From Hydrogenophaga sp. IBVHS1 (GTDB taxonomy: Bacteria; Pseudomonadota; Gammaproteobacteria; Burkholderiales; Burkholderiaceae_C), in NCBI RefSeq assembly GCF_002127265.1, contig NZ_NFUU01000003.1:62001-126000 (forward strand): a DNA stretch of 64,000 nt, in the 5' to 3' direction. This document shows positions 17,083-25,891 of the stretch, one piece after another (position 1 is the stretch's first letter; each line of letters opens with the position of its first letter). The notes beneath the pieces are model-generated. The model did not search any database. It was not told the origin of the DNA and saw only the letters and a list, made by a program, of their open reading frames with translations. The translations under genes and the position numbers were made by a program.

Positions 17083-17919
17083 ATGGAGATCTTTCAACAG
17101 CACAGCACCGTCTGGCTGCTGGGCCTGGCGCTCGCCCTGCTCGCCACCGGGCTGGTGGCGGGCGTGCTGGCCGGCCTGCTCGGTGTGGGCGGTGGCATCG
17201 TCATCGTGCCGGTCCTCTACCACCTGTTCACGCTGCTGGGCATCGACGAATCGGTGCGCATGCATGTGACCGTGGGCACCTCGCTCGCCACCATCGTGCC
17301 CACTTCCATCATGTCCAGCCGAGCACACCGCCAACGCGGCAGCCTGGACATGTCGCTCATTCGCCGGCTGATGCCCTGGGTGGTCATCGGCGTGCTGGTG
17401 GGTTCGGTGGCCAGCCGCTTCCTCAGTGGCCTGTCGCTCACGGCCGTGTTCGCTTCGGTGGCGCTGGTGGTGGCCATCAACATGGCGTTCAAGCGCGACG
17501 GCTTTGCGCTGCGTGACGGCCTGCCCGGCACGCTGGGCACGGCCGCCATCGGCAGCGGCATCGGCGGCGTATCCACGCTGATGGGCATCGGCGGCGGCAC
17601 GCTCAGTGTGCCGATTCTCAACGCCCTGCGCGTACCCATGCACACCGCGGTGGGCACCGGCGCCATGCTGGGCATGGTCATCAGCATTCCAGGCGCCGTG
17701 GCTTTTTTGCTCAACGGGCTCGACGTGCCGCTGCGCCCGCCCTTCAGCCTGGGCTATGTGAACCTGCTCGGCATGGCGATCATCGTGCCGGCCACCCTGC
17801 TCACCACCGGCTGGGGTGCGAAACTGGCGCACCGCATCGATGCCCGGCGTCTGCGGCAGGTGTTCGCGGCGTTCCTGGCGCTCACCGCCATCCGCATGTT
17901 CTACGGACTGCTCACATGA
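17083..17919 (+). CDS. TauE/SafE family membrane permease
   Basis: A 278-residue integral membrane protein of the DUF81 family, built of two related halves; glycine-rich GLLGVGGGIVIVPVL (about 28-42) and GIGGGTLSVPIL (about 166-177) are the internal repeat signatures. Members transport sulfite, sulfoacetate and other small anions. Placement between the TRAP transporter and the Ntn hydrolase, with 4 and 16 bp gaps, suggests it moves an anion that belongs to the same pathway, perhaps a product. Confidence 0.88.
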   Translation: MEIFQQHSTVWLLGLALALLATGLVAGVLAGLLGVGGGIVIVPVLYHLFTLLGIDESVRMHVTVGTSLATIVPTSIMSSRAHRQRGSLDMSLIRRLMPWVVIGVLVGSVASRFLSGLSLTAVFASVALVVAINMAFKRDGFALRDGLPGTLGTAAIGSGIGGVSTLMGIGGGTLSVPILNALRVPMHTAVGTGAMLGMVISIPGAVAFLLNGLDVPLRPPFSLGYVNLLGMAIIVPATLLTTGWGAKLAHRIDARRLRQVFAAFLALTAIRMFYGLLT

Positions 17920-17935
17920 AGAAGAGACCCTCACC

Positions 17936-19522
17936 ATGATCCATACCCTCAAAGCCCTGGGCGGCATGCTGGTTGCCCCGCATCACCTGGCCGCGCAGGC
18001 CGGGCGGGATGTGCTGCGCGACGGCGGCAACGCGGTGGAGGCCATGGTGGCAGCGGCGGCCGCGATTGCGGTGGTCTACCCGCACATGAACGCCATTGGC
18101 GGCGACGGCTTCTGGCTGATCCACGAACCCGGCAAGCCCATGGTGGCCATCGACGCCTGCGGCCCGGCCGCCGCGCTCGCCTCGCGCGATTTTTACGCCG
18201 GGCTCGATGCGATTCCCGCGCGCGGCCCCACCGCCGCGCTCACCGTGGCCGGCACCATTGGCGGCTGGGCGAAAGCGCTGGAGGTGGCAGCTCCGTGGGG
18301 CTCGGCCCTGCCACTTTCCCGCCTGCTGGCCGATGGCATCCGCCACGCCCACCATGGCGTGGTGGTGACCAACAGCCAGGCCCAGCTCACGCGCGACAAA
18401 CTCGCCGGCCTGAAGGACGCGCCCGGTTTCGCACACACCTACCTGGTCAATGGTGCGCCTCCCGAGGCGGGCCACCTGCTGAAGCAAGCCGCGCTGGGCC
18501 AGACGCTGGCCACGCTGGCCGAGCGCGGGCTTGACGACTTCTACCGGGGCGAACTGGGCGCACGCATCGGTGCCGAGCTAGAACGCGTGGGAAGCCCGCT
18601 GCGCACCAGCGACCTCGCGGCGTACGCGGCGCAACTCGTCGAACCCCTCGCCGTGCAGCTGAAAGACAGCACCGTCTACAACCTGCCGCCGCCCACACAA
18701 GGCCTGGCGGCGCTCATGATCATTGGCCTGTTCGAGCGACTGGGCGTGACCGAGGGTGAAGGCTTTGCTCACCTGCACGGCCTGGTGGAAGCCACCAAGC
18801 GCGCTTTCCGGGTGCGCGAGCGCGTGGTGACCGATCGCAGCCGCCTGCCGGCCGATCCACAGTCCTTGCTGGAGGCCGCCGCACTCGATGCCCTGGCCGC
18901 ACAGATCGATTCAAAGAAAGCCCTGCCCTGGCCCGACCCCGCCGCACCGGGCGACACGATCTGGATGGGTGCGATCGACGCGCAAGGCCGCGCGGTGAGT
19001 TTCATTCAGAGCGTGTACTGGGAGTTCGGCTCGGGCACCGTGCTGCAGGACACCGGCATCTGCTGGCAGAACCGCGGCACCAGTTTCTCGCTGGACCCGA
19101 AAGCGCTCAACAACCTGCAACCCGGGCTCAAACCCTTCCACACGCTCAACCCTTCGCTGGCGGTGTTCCACGACGGCCGCGTCATGCCCTTCGGCACCAT
19201 GGGCGGCGAAGGCCAGCCGCAAACCCAGGCCGCCGTGTTCACGCGCTACGCCCGCTTCGGGCAGCCCCTGCAGCAAGCCGTGAGCGCGCCGCGCTGGCTG
19301 CTGGGCCGCACCTGGGGCGATGAGAGCACCACGCTCAAGCTGGAGAACCGCTTCGACCCCGCGCTGGTGGCCCAACTGCGCACAGCCGGCCATGTGGTGG
19401 ATGTGCTGCCCGAGGCTTTCAGCGACACCATGGGCCACGCGGGAGCGCTGGTGAGGCACGCCAGCGGCGTGATCGAAGGCGCGGCCGATCCGCGCAGCGA
19501 TGGGCTGGTGGCGGGCGTTTAA
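17936..19522 (+). CDS. Gamma-glutamyltransferase-family Ntn hydrolase, HpxW-like
   Basis: A 528-residue precursor of the GGT superfamily, which cleaves itself to expose an N-terminal threonine nucleophile. The expected Thr is residue 341 in GDTIWMGAID, and the oxyanion Gly-Gly is in GTMGGEGQPQTQAA. It lacks a signal peptide, and the N-terminal pattern (GGNAVEAMVAAAAAIAVVYP, GGDGFWLI) is closer to the oxamate amidohydrolase (HpxW) branch than to classical periplasmic GGT. Last gene of the TRAP-TauE operon. Substrate is inferred; an amidase acting on another amide is also possible. Confidence 0.82.
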   Translation: MIHTLKALGGMLVAPHHLAAQAGRDVLRDGGNAVEAMVAAAAAIAVVYPHMNAIGGDGFWLIHEPGKPMVAIDACGPAAALASRDFYAGLDAIPARGPTAALTVAGTIGGWAKALEVAAPWGSALPLSRLLADGIRHAHHGVVVTNSQAQLTRDKLAGLKDAPGFAHTYLVNGAPPEAGHLLKQAALGQTLATLAERGLDDFYRGELGARIGAELERVGSPLRTSDLAAYAAQLVEPLAVQLKDSTVYNLPPPTQGLAALMIIGLFERLGVTEGEGFAHLHGLVEATKRAFRVRERVVTDRSRLPADPQSLLEAAALDALAAQIDSKKALPWPDPAAPGDTIWMGAIDAQGRAVSFIQSVYWEFGSGTVLQDTGICWQNRGTSFSLDPKALNNLQPGLKPFHTLNPSLAVFHDGRVMPFGTMGGEGQPQTQAAVFTRYARFGQPLQQAVSAPRWLLGRTWGDESTTLKLENRFDPALVAQLRTAGHVVDVLPEAFSDTMGHAGALVRHASGVIEGAADPRSDGLVAGV

Positions 19523-20328
19523 CGGCCCTGAAACCGCGCCGCGCGCCGCTCCCTGAACGCCAGCACACCCTCGCGCGCGTCCTCACTCTGCGAGAGCCGC
19601 TGCTGCGTAGGCTCAAATTCGGCCGCCGCAGCCAGCGGCCCTTCTTCCACCGCCTTGCGCGCGTTCAGGCGCGTAGCCACCACGGCGAGCGGCGCCTGCA
19701 GCGCGATCTGGCCCGCGATGCGCAGGGCTTCGTCAAGCTCGCTGCCGGCGGGCACCACACGCTGCACAAAGTTCAGGCGCAGGGCCTCGGCGCTGTCGAA
19801 CACATCGGCCGTGAGCAGGTGCAGCATCGCGTTGCCCAGGCCCGAGCGCTCGGCCATGCGCAGCGTGGCGCCGCCTGTGGCCATGATGCCGCGCTGCACT
19901 TCGAGCTGCGAGAAGCGGCCATCGTCCGCCGCCACCACGATGTCGGCCGCGAGCATGAGCTCGATGCCGATGGTGTAGGTGATGCCCTTGACCGCCACCA
20001 CCACCGGCTTGTCGCGCCGCCGGTATCCGGCACGCCCCACGTCGGTCGGGTCGACGAGGCCTGGCGTGATGGCGCGCTCGCCGCGCTGCATCAGCGGTGC
20101 GAAGGCCGGCAGGTCGAGCCCGGCGGTGAAGTGATCGCCCATGGCGTGCAGCACGCCCACGCGCAGGGCCGGGTCGTCGTCCAGCTGCGTGTAAGCCTCA
20201 GCCAGCGCCTGCAGCATGGCGGGTGTGAAGCCGTTGCGCTTGGCTGGTCGGTCAATGCCCATCAGCAGAATTTGATCGCGCACCTCGGTGACGATGCGGC
20301 CTTCGGGGGGCGTGGTGGTGGTGTTCAT
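19519..20328 (-). CDS. Enoyl-CoA hydratase/isomerase family protein
   Basis: A 269-residue crotonase-fold protein. The oxyanion-hole segments are HFTAGLDLPAF and KGITYTIGIELMLAADI, but the usual acidic catalytic residue pair is not obvious: the second region reads EVQRGIMATGGATLRMAERSG, which has Glu only at the start. It probably acts on an acyl-CoA, reaction unknown. It overlaps the Ntn hydrolase gene tail to tail by 4 bp and diverges from the acyltransferase with only 32 bp between starts. Confidence 0.88.
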   Translation of the reverse strand: MNTTTTPPEGRIVTEVRDQILLMGIDRPAKRNGFTPAMLQALAEAYTQLDDDPALRVGVLHAMGDHFTAGLDLPAFAPLMQRGERAITPGLVDPTDVGRAGYRRRDKPVVVAVKGITYTIGIELMLAADIVVAADDGRFSQLEVQRGIMATGGATLRMAERSGLGNAMLHLLTADVFDSAEALRLNFVQRVVPAGSELDEALRIAGQIALQAPLAVVATRLNARKAVEEGPLAAAAEFEPTQQRLSQSEDAREGVLAFRERRAARFQGR

Positions 20329-20360
20329 GCCGCTACCATAACGCGTACCCACAGGCGCCC

Positions 20361-21500
20361 ATGTCCCCCACTTTGCCTCTCAGCCCACCCGAAGGCGCGC
20401 CCCAGCGCCTGATGCTGATCGACGCCTTCAAGGCCGTGGCATCGCAGCTCATCGTGCTGCACCACCTGGCCTTTTACGGCCCCATGTCCGACTGGACGCA
20501 CCGCGTGCTGCCCGACCTGGTGGCCTGGTTCAGCCAGGACGCGCGCATGGCGGTGCAGGTGTTCCTGGTGGTGGCGGGTTTCCTGGCGGCGCGCAGCCTG
20601 GCGCCCGCGGGCGCGCTGGCTCCCACGCAATCCCCCGGCCGTCTGCTGTGGCAGCGGTATGTGCGCATCGCCCTGCCCTACACGGCGGCGCTGGTCGTGG
20701 CGGTGGTGTGCACCGAGCTGGCCCGGCAGTGGATGGCGCACGACTCCTTGCCCGAGCGAGCGGAATTCTGGCAGTTCGTGTGGCATGCGCTGCTGCTGCA
20801 CACCTTGCTGGATGTGGACTCGCTCTCGGCCGGCGTGTGGTACGTGGCGATCGACTTCCAGCTCTACGCCTTGCTGCTTGGCCTGCTGTGGATCTCGCGC
20901 GGCGTGCGTGGGCCCTGGCCACAGGTGCTGGTGGCGGTGGGGGTGCTGGTCTCGCTGTTTCATTTCAACCTCGATGCCGACTGGGACGCCTGGGCGCTGT
21001 ATTTCTTCGGCGCCTACGGCATGGGCGTGCTCACCGGGTGGGCCACGCGCAACCCGGCCGCTTGGCGCGAGGGCCGCTGGCCCATGGCCGCGCTGCTGGC
21101 GCTGGTGTTCCTGGCCCTGGCGCTGGATTTTCGTGCGCGCATTGCGCTGGCGCTGGTGGTCAGCGCGGTGCTGGCGGCGGCGCAGTTGCACGGCTGGCTC
21201 ACCACCTGGCCCCGCAGCCGCGCGGTGGGCTATCTGGGGCGCATTTCCTACTCGGTGTTTCTGCTCAATTTTCCGGTGGCGCTGGTGGTCAATGCGCTCT
21301 TCACGCGCTACGGCAGCGCCGACCCACTGGTGCAGACGCTGGGCGTGCTGCTGGCCTGGCTGGCCTGCAACCTGGCCGGTGCCGCCTTTCACCACGCGGT
21401 GGAGCAACCGCTCGGTCGCCTGGGCCGCGCGCGTCAAACACCGGTCAACGCGCCGGCGCCAGCACCGGCGCCAGTGCCGCCTGGCTCATCAACTCCGTGA
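20361..21500 (+). CDS. Acyltransferase 3 family membrane protein
   Basis: A 379-residue protein with about ten membrane helices. Motif LIVLHHLAFYGPMSDW (about 32-47) holds the conserved histidine of the OafA/NodX/WecH family, which transfers acetyl or other acyl groups to cell-surface sugars. The C-terminal 20 residues are Ala/Pro-rich. Its 3' end overlaps the convergent SGNH hydrolase gene by 56 bp. Acceptor is unknown; there is no neighbouring polysaccharide gene. Confidence 0.87.
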   Translation: MSPTLPLSPPEGAPQRLMLIDAFKAVASQLIVLHHLAFYGPMSDWTHRVLPDLVAWFSQDARMAVQVFLVVAGFLAARSLAPAGALAPTQSPGRLLWQRYVRIALPYTAALVVAVVCTELARQWMAHDSLPERAEFWQFVWHALLLHTLLDVDSLSAGVWYVAIDFQLYALLLGLLWISRGVRGPWPQVLVAVGVLVSLFHFNLDADWDAWALYFFGAYGMGVLTGWATRNPAAWREGRWPMAALLALVFLALALDFRARIALALVVSAVLAAAQLHGWLTTWPRSRAVGYLGRISYSVFLLNFPVALVVNALFTRYGSADPLVQTLGVLLAWLACNLAGAAFHHAVEQPLGRLGRARQTPVNAPAPAPAPVPPGSSTP

Positions 21501-22188
21501 ACCACACGCGGTAACCTGCATCGCTCGGGTGCAGGCCGTCCACCGCATTCAGCCCGGGCTGCTGCACAAACGGATCGCTGGCCTTGTCCTTGTACAGGTT
21601 CACGTACACGGCGCCATGACGCTGCGTGGCTTCTCGCACCAGGCCGTGCAACGTGCTGGCGCGCGAACTCATGAACCACGAGACCGGCGGGTAGAAGAAC
21701 GGCGCGTTGCCCACGTTGCCGGCCGGCATGAGGATCACGCGGTCGGCGCGCGCCTTCGCCAGTGTGAGCACGCGGTCGATGTCGGCGCCCACGGTGTCCA
21801 TGTTGCGCAGGCGAATCACGTCGTTGCCGCCGGCCTGAATCAAGACCAGGTCGTAGCGATCGGCGCCACCGAGCTGGTTCGCCACGTCGTCGAATTTTGC
21901 GCCGTCGCGAGCGCGGTTGTCGATGCGCAGGCGCGGGTATTCGCGCGCCAGCAGGCCGGCCAGGCTGGTCTGCGGCGAACTCGCGCCGGTGCCCACGGCC
22001 GTGCTGTCGCCCACGATCAGCAGGCGCAGCGCCGGGCTGGCCGGGCTGTGCTGCAGCGGCTCGCTGCGCCGCGCCAGATCGCCCGCCTGGCCGATGCGCC
22101 ACACCGTGCAGCCCGACACCGTGAGCAGCGCCAGCACCACGAGGCCGGCGAGCAGCAGGGTCCAGGGCCAGGAAGAAGGGGTGGTCAT
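21445..22188 (-). CDS. SGNH/GDSL hydrolase, probable lipoprotein
   Basis: A 247-residue SGNH-fold esterase. Block I is LIVGDSTAVGTG, block III is GGND and block V is DGLHPSDAGY, giving the Ser-Gly-Asn-His set. The N-terminus (LLLAGLVVLALLTVSGC) is a hydrophobic stretch ending in a lipobox-like cysteine, so it is probably membrane-anchored outside the cytoplasm. It converges on the acyltransferase-3 gene; removal or transfer of O-acyl groups on surface glycans is a plausible joint role. Confidence 0.87.
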   Translation of the reverse strand: MTTPSSWPWTLLLAGLVVLALLTVSGCTVWRIGQAGDLARRSEPLQHSPASPALRLLIVGDSTAVGTGASSPQTSLAGLLAREYPRLRIDNRARDGAKFDDVANQLGGADRYDLVLIQAGGNDVIRLRNMDTVGADIDRVLTLAKARADRVILMPAGNVGNAPFFYPPVSWFMSSRASTLHGLVREATQRHGAVYVNLYKDKASDPFVQQPGLNAVDGLHPSDAGYRVWFTELMSQAALAPVLAPAR

Positions 22189-22244
22189 GGGGCGCAAACT
22201 AACATAGCCTTCAGCGTGCGCCTGCCCACGCCCGAAAAGCCCCC

Positions 22245-22478
22245 ATGCCCACCACCCCGTCCGCCTTCGACCCCACGCGCTGCCCGCTCTGCGGCAACGA
22301 CAACCGCTGCGCCATGGAAATCGAGCGCGAGACCGGCGAGGCCCAGCCCCCCTGCTGGTGCGTGAGCGCGAGCTTTCCGCCGGGCCTGCTGGACACCCTG
22401 CCCGAGGCCGCGCGTGGCCAGGCCTGCCTGTGCCCGGGCTGCGTGGCGGCGGCCGCACAGAAGGCCGGCGGTGGCTGA
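22245..22478 (+). CDS. Cysteine-rich CWC family protein
   Basis: A 77-residue protein with the CWC pattern: CPLCGNDNRCAME at residues 13-25, PCWC at 36-39 and CLCPGC near 61-66. Eight cysteines suggest a structural zinc or iron-sulfur site; no function is established for the family. Its end overlaps the GTG start of the MFS gene by 8 bp, so the two are coupled. Confidence 0.85.
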   Translation: MPTTPSAFDPTRCPLCGNDNRCAMEIERETGEAQPPCWCVSASFPPGLLDTLPEAARGQACLCPGCVAAAAQKAGGG

Positions 22479-23967
22479 GGAGCGCGACAACTCCCTGCCC
22501 GCGCTGCAGGCGCGCCACGGGCCACGCTACCGCTGGCTGCTGCTGTTCGTGGTGATGGTGGGCACGGTTGCGTCCATCATGTCCTCGACCATCATCAACG
22601 TGGCCATCCCCGACCTGAGCCAGCACTTTGCGCTCGGGCAGGAGCGCGCGCAGTGGGTGTCTTCAGGCTTCATGGCGGCCATGACGGTTTCCATGCTCAC
22701 CACGCCCTGGCTGCTCTCGCGCTACGGCTACCGCCGCACCTACATGGGCTGCATGTGGATGCTGCTGATCGGTGGCGTGGTGGGCGGCTTTGCCAACCAC
22801 TACCCGCTGGTGCTGACCGCGCGCGTGGTCGAAGGCCTGGCGGCGGGCGTGGTGCAGCCGATTCCGGCCATCATCATCCTGCGCGCGTTCGAATCGAACG
22901 AGCAGGGCCGCGCCAGTGGCGTCTTCGGCATGGGCGTGGTGCTCGCACCCGCGCTCGGCCCCAGCATCGGCGGCCTGCTGGTAGACGGCTTCGGCTGGCG
23001 CTCGATCTTCTTCATGGTGGTGCCGTTCTGCATCGTTTCGCTGTGGCTGGCGCAGCGCTATGTGCCCACCTCCGCGCCGGGTGGCGTGGCGGCCAACCGC
23101 ACCGGCGCCGCGCTGGACTGGCGCGGTCTGCTGCTGGCCACGGCCGGCACGCTGTGCCTGCTGAATGGCCTGGTGGAACTGCACGGCGGCACCGCGCTGG
23201 CTGCCGGCTCGCTGCTGGGTGCGGCGGCGGTGCTGCTGCTGGTGTTTGTGTGGCTGCAACGCCGCACGCTCAAGAAGCGCAGCCACGGCCACGGCATCGA
23301 CCCACTGATGAACCTTTCGTTGTTCACCGACCGGCGCTTCGCCATGGGCAGCATCGTGGCCTTCATCTACGGCATCGCGCTGTTCGGCTCCACCTACCTG
23401 CTGCCGGTGTACATGCAGATGGGGCTGGGCCTTTCGCCCTCTTACGTGGGCACCATCCTGCTGCCGGCGGGCATCGTGCTCGCGCTGTGCATTGCGATGG
23501 TGGGCCGTCTGGCCGACCGGCAACCCACGCACCGTCTGGTGACCATCGGCCTGGTGCTGCTGACGGCGTCGTTCGCGCTCATGATCACCGTGAACCCGGA
23601 GCGCCCCACACAAGTGATTCCGCTGCTGGTGATCTGGGCGGTGCTCGGGCGCATCGGGCTCGGCTTCATATTGCCTTCGCTCAACATCGGCGCCATGCGC
23701 GGTCTGGACCGCATGCACATTCCGCAGGGCGCGAGCGTCATCAACTTCTTGCGCATGCTCGGCGGCGCCGCCGGCGTGAGCCTGTGCGGCATCGTGCTCG
23801 AATGGCGGTTGGCCGCGCATGGAGCGCAGCTCGAATCCGGGGCCACCGGCGCCGAACGCATGGACGCGTTCAACGAGACTTTTCTCATGCTGGCCGCGAT
23901 TTGTGCGCTGGCGATCGTGGCGGCGCTCAAGCTGCGGGCAGCGCCTTCCACTGAAGGGGCAAAATAG
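22471..23967 (+). CDS. MFS drug-efflux transporter, DHA2 (14-TM) type
   Basis: A 498-residue transporter of the EmrB/QacA subfamily. Recognisable parts are the first helix ending in IINVAIPDLSQHF, the motif A-like loop LLSRYGYRRTYMGC and motif C-like GMGVVLAPALGPSIGGLLVD. It would export a lipophilic compound in exchange for protons. The GTG at 22471 within the end of the CWC gene is the best start; a longer in-frame reading upstream is antisense-like in composition. The glutamine amidotransferase gene follows after 5 bp. Confidence 0.9.
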   Translation: MAEERDNSLPALQARHGPRYRWLLLFVVMVGTVASIMSSTIINVAIPDLSQHFALGQERAQWVSSGFMAAMTVSMLTTPWLLSRYGYRRTYMGCMWMLLIGGVVGGFANHYPLVLTARVVEGLAAGVVQPIPAIIILRAFESNEQGRASGVFGMGVVLAPALGPSIGGLLVDGFGWRSIFFMVVPFCIVSLWLAQRYVPTSAPGGVAANRTGAALDWRGLLLATAGTLCLLNGLVELHGGTALAAGSLLGAAAVLLLVFVWLQRRTLKKRSHGHGIDPLMNLSLFTDRRFAMGSIVAFIYGIALFGSTYLLPVYMQMGLGLSPSYVGTILLPAGIVLALCIAMVGRLADRQPTHRLVTIGLVLLTASFALMITVNPERPTQVIPLLVIWAVLGRIGLGFILPSLNIGAMRGLDRMHIPQGASVINFLRMLGGAAGVSLCGIVLEWRLAAHGAQLESGATGAERMDAFNETFLMLAAICALAIVAALKLRAAPSTEGAK

Positions 23968-23972
23968 CCTTC

Positions 23973-24737
23973 ATGTGTCAGCTCCTTGGCCTCAACTGCG
24001 CCACCCCCACCGACGCTTCGTTCAGCTTCACCGGCTTCTGCCAGCGCGGGGGCAATACCGACCACCACGCCGATGGCTGGGGCATCGCCTTTTTCGAGGG
24101 CAAGGGCCTGCGCCTGTTCGTGGACCACGCGAGCGCCGCCAATTCGCCCATGGCGGAGTTCCTGCAGGGCTACCCGCTCAAGAGCCGCAACATCATTGCC
24201 CACGTGCGCAAGGCCACCATCGGTGAAGTGGCGCTGGAGAACGCGCACCCCTTCGTGCGCCAGCTCTGGGGACGGCAATGGGTGTTTGCCCACAACGGCG
24301 ATCTGAAGGACTACCACCCGCCCCTTCACAGCCTGTTTCGCCCGGTGGGCACCACCGACAGCGAGCGAGCCTTCTGCTGGCTGATGCAGGAGCTGGCGAA
24401 ATCGCACGCCAGCCTGCCCGATGTGAACGAGCTCACGCTGACGCTGCAGGAACTGCTGCCGCAAGTGCGCCGCTTCGGCACCTTCAACTTTCTGCTCTCC
24501 AACGGCGAAGCCCTGTGGGCGCACTGCAGCACCAGGCTGCACTGGCTGGTGCGCCAGCATCCCTTTGCGCAAGCCACGCTGATGGACCGCGACTGGACCG
24601 TGAACTTCGCCGACCTGAACCAGCCCGGCGACCGCGCCGCCGTGGTGGTGACCACGCCGCTCACCAGCAACGAGCAGTGGACCGCCTTCGAGCCCGACGA
24701 GCTCAAGGTGTTCGTGGACGGCCTGCCGCTGGCCTGA
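23973..24737 (+). CDS. Class II glutamine amidotransferase, YafJ-like
   Basis: A 254-residue Ntn-type amidotransferase domain without a synthase partner. The N-terminal catalytic Cys2 (after Met removal) in MCQLLGLN, the DGWGIAFF segment, HVRKAT and FAHNGDL are the family signatures. It would hydrolyse glutamine or a gamma-glutamyl compound. It is close to YafJ and to EgtC-like enzymes. It follows the MFS gene by 5 bp, suggesting one transcript, though no functional link is known. Confidence 0.88.
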   Translation: MCQLLGLNCATPTDASFSFTGFCQRGGNTDHHADGWGIAFFEGKGLRLFVDHASAANSPMAEFLQGYPLKSRNIIAHVRKATIGEVALENAHPFVRQLWGRQWVFAHNGDLKDYHPPLHSLFRPVGTTDSERAFCWLMQELAKSHASLPDVNELTLTLQELLPQVRRFGTFNFLLSNGEALWAHCSTRLHWLVRQHPFAQATLMDRDWTVNFADLNQPGDRAAVVVTTPLTSNEQWTAFEPDELKVFVDGLPLA

Positions 24738-24861
24738 GCGGGTTTCTCGGGGATGTCCCGGGTGGCAATCGGATGCAAGTCAAGGCCTACTATCATGGCC
24801 CGCGCATGTGCCACCGAAGCGCCGCGCCCAAGCTCCCCCTCTCACCTCAGGAGACAACACC

Positions 24862-25887
24862 GTGCAAAGACGACACCTCATCGCAGGCGGCCTGGCCGCT
24901 GCCACCCTGCCCAGCTTCACGTTCGCACAGACGCTGGAAAAGCCCAAGGCCACCATTGCGGTGGGCGGCAAGAACCTGCTGTATTACCTGCCGCTCACCG
25001 TGGCCGAACAACTGGGCTATTTCAAGGCCGAAGGCCTGGACCTCACCATCGTGGACTTCGCCGGTGGCTCGCGCGCCCTGGCCGCGGTGGTGGGTGGCAG
25101 CGCCGATGTGGTGTCGGGCGCTTTCGAGCACACGGTGAACATGCAGTTCAAGGGTCAGCCCATGCGCGCCTTTGCGCTGCAGGGCCTGGCGCCGCAGATC
25201 GTGCTGGGCGTGAACCCCAAGACCATGCCGAACTTTAAGACCGTGGCCGACCTCAAGGGCAAGAAGATCGGCGTGACCGCGCCGGGCAGTTCCACCAACG
25301 TGATGGTGAACTTTGTGCTGGCCAAGGCGGGCCTGAAGCCCAGCGACGTGAGCATTGTGGGCGTGGGCGCGGGCAACGGTGCCGTGGCCGCCATGCGCGC
25401 GGGCCAGATCGACGCCATCAGCAACCTCGACCCCGTCATCACCCTGCTCACGCGCTCGGGCGACCTGAAGATCGTCACCGACACGCGCATCGTGAGCGAG
25501 GCCGAGAAGGTGTTCGGTGGCCCCATGCCCGCCGGCTGCCTGTATGCGCCGCAGCCCTTCCTGGACAAAAACCCCAACACCGCGCAAGCCATGGCCAACG
25601 CCATCGTGCGGGCCAACAAGTGGATTCAGGCCGCTGGCCCGGGCGACATCATCAAGGCCGTGCCCGAGAGCTACCTGCTGGGCGACCGCGCGGTTTACAT
25701 CGACGCCTTCATGGCCGCCAAGGGCGCACTCTCCAAGGATGGCAGCTTCCCCGCCAAGGGCTCGGACACCGCCTACAAGGCGCTGGCCAGCGTGGACGCC
25801 GAAATTGCCAAGGCCAAGCTCGACCTGAACGCCGTGTACACCAACGCTTTCGTGCAGAAGGCCAACGCCAAGTACCCGAAGGGCTGA
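24862..25887 (+). CDS. ABC transporter substrate-binding protein, NitT/TauT type
   Basis: A 341-residue periplasmic binding protein with an N-terminal signal containing QRRHLIAGGLAAATLP (Tat-like twin Arg) and cleavage after TFAQ. The fold pattern LLYYLPLTVAEQLGYFKAEGLDLTIVDFAGG is typical of COG0715 proteins that bind sulfonates, nitrate, pyrimidine precursors or similar small anions. A GTG start with CAGGAG 8 bases upstream fits best. First gene of the importer operon. Confidence 0.9.
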   Translation: MQRRHLIAGGLAAATLPSFTFAQTLEKPKATIAVGGKNLLYYLPLTVAEQLGYFKAEGLDLTIVDFAGGSRALAAVVGGSADVVSGAFEHTVNMQFKGQPMRAFALQGLAPQIVLGVNPKTMPNFKTVADLKGKKIGVTAPGSSTNVMVNFVLAKAGLKPSDVSIVGVGAGNGAVAAMRAGQIDAISNLDPVITLLTRSGDLKIVTDTRIVSEAEKVFGGPMPAGCLYAPQPFLDKNPNTAQAMANAIVRANKWIQAAGPGDIIKAVPESYLLGDRAVYIDAFMAAKGALSKDGSFPAKGSDTAYKALASVDAEIAKAKLDLNAVYTNAFVQKANAKYPKG

Positions 25888-25891
25888 ACAC

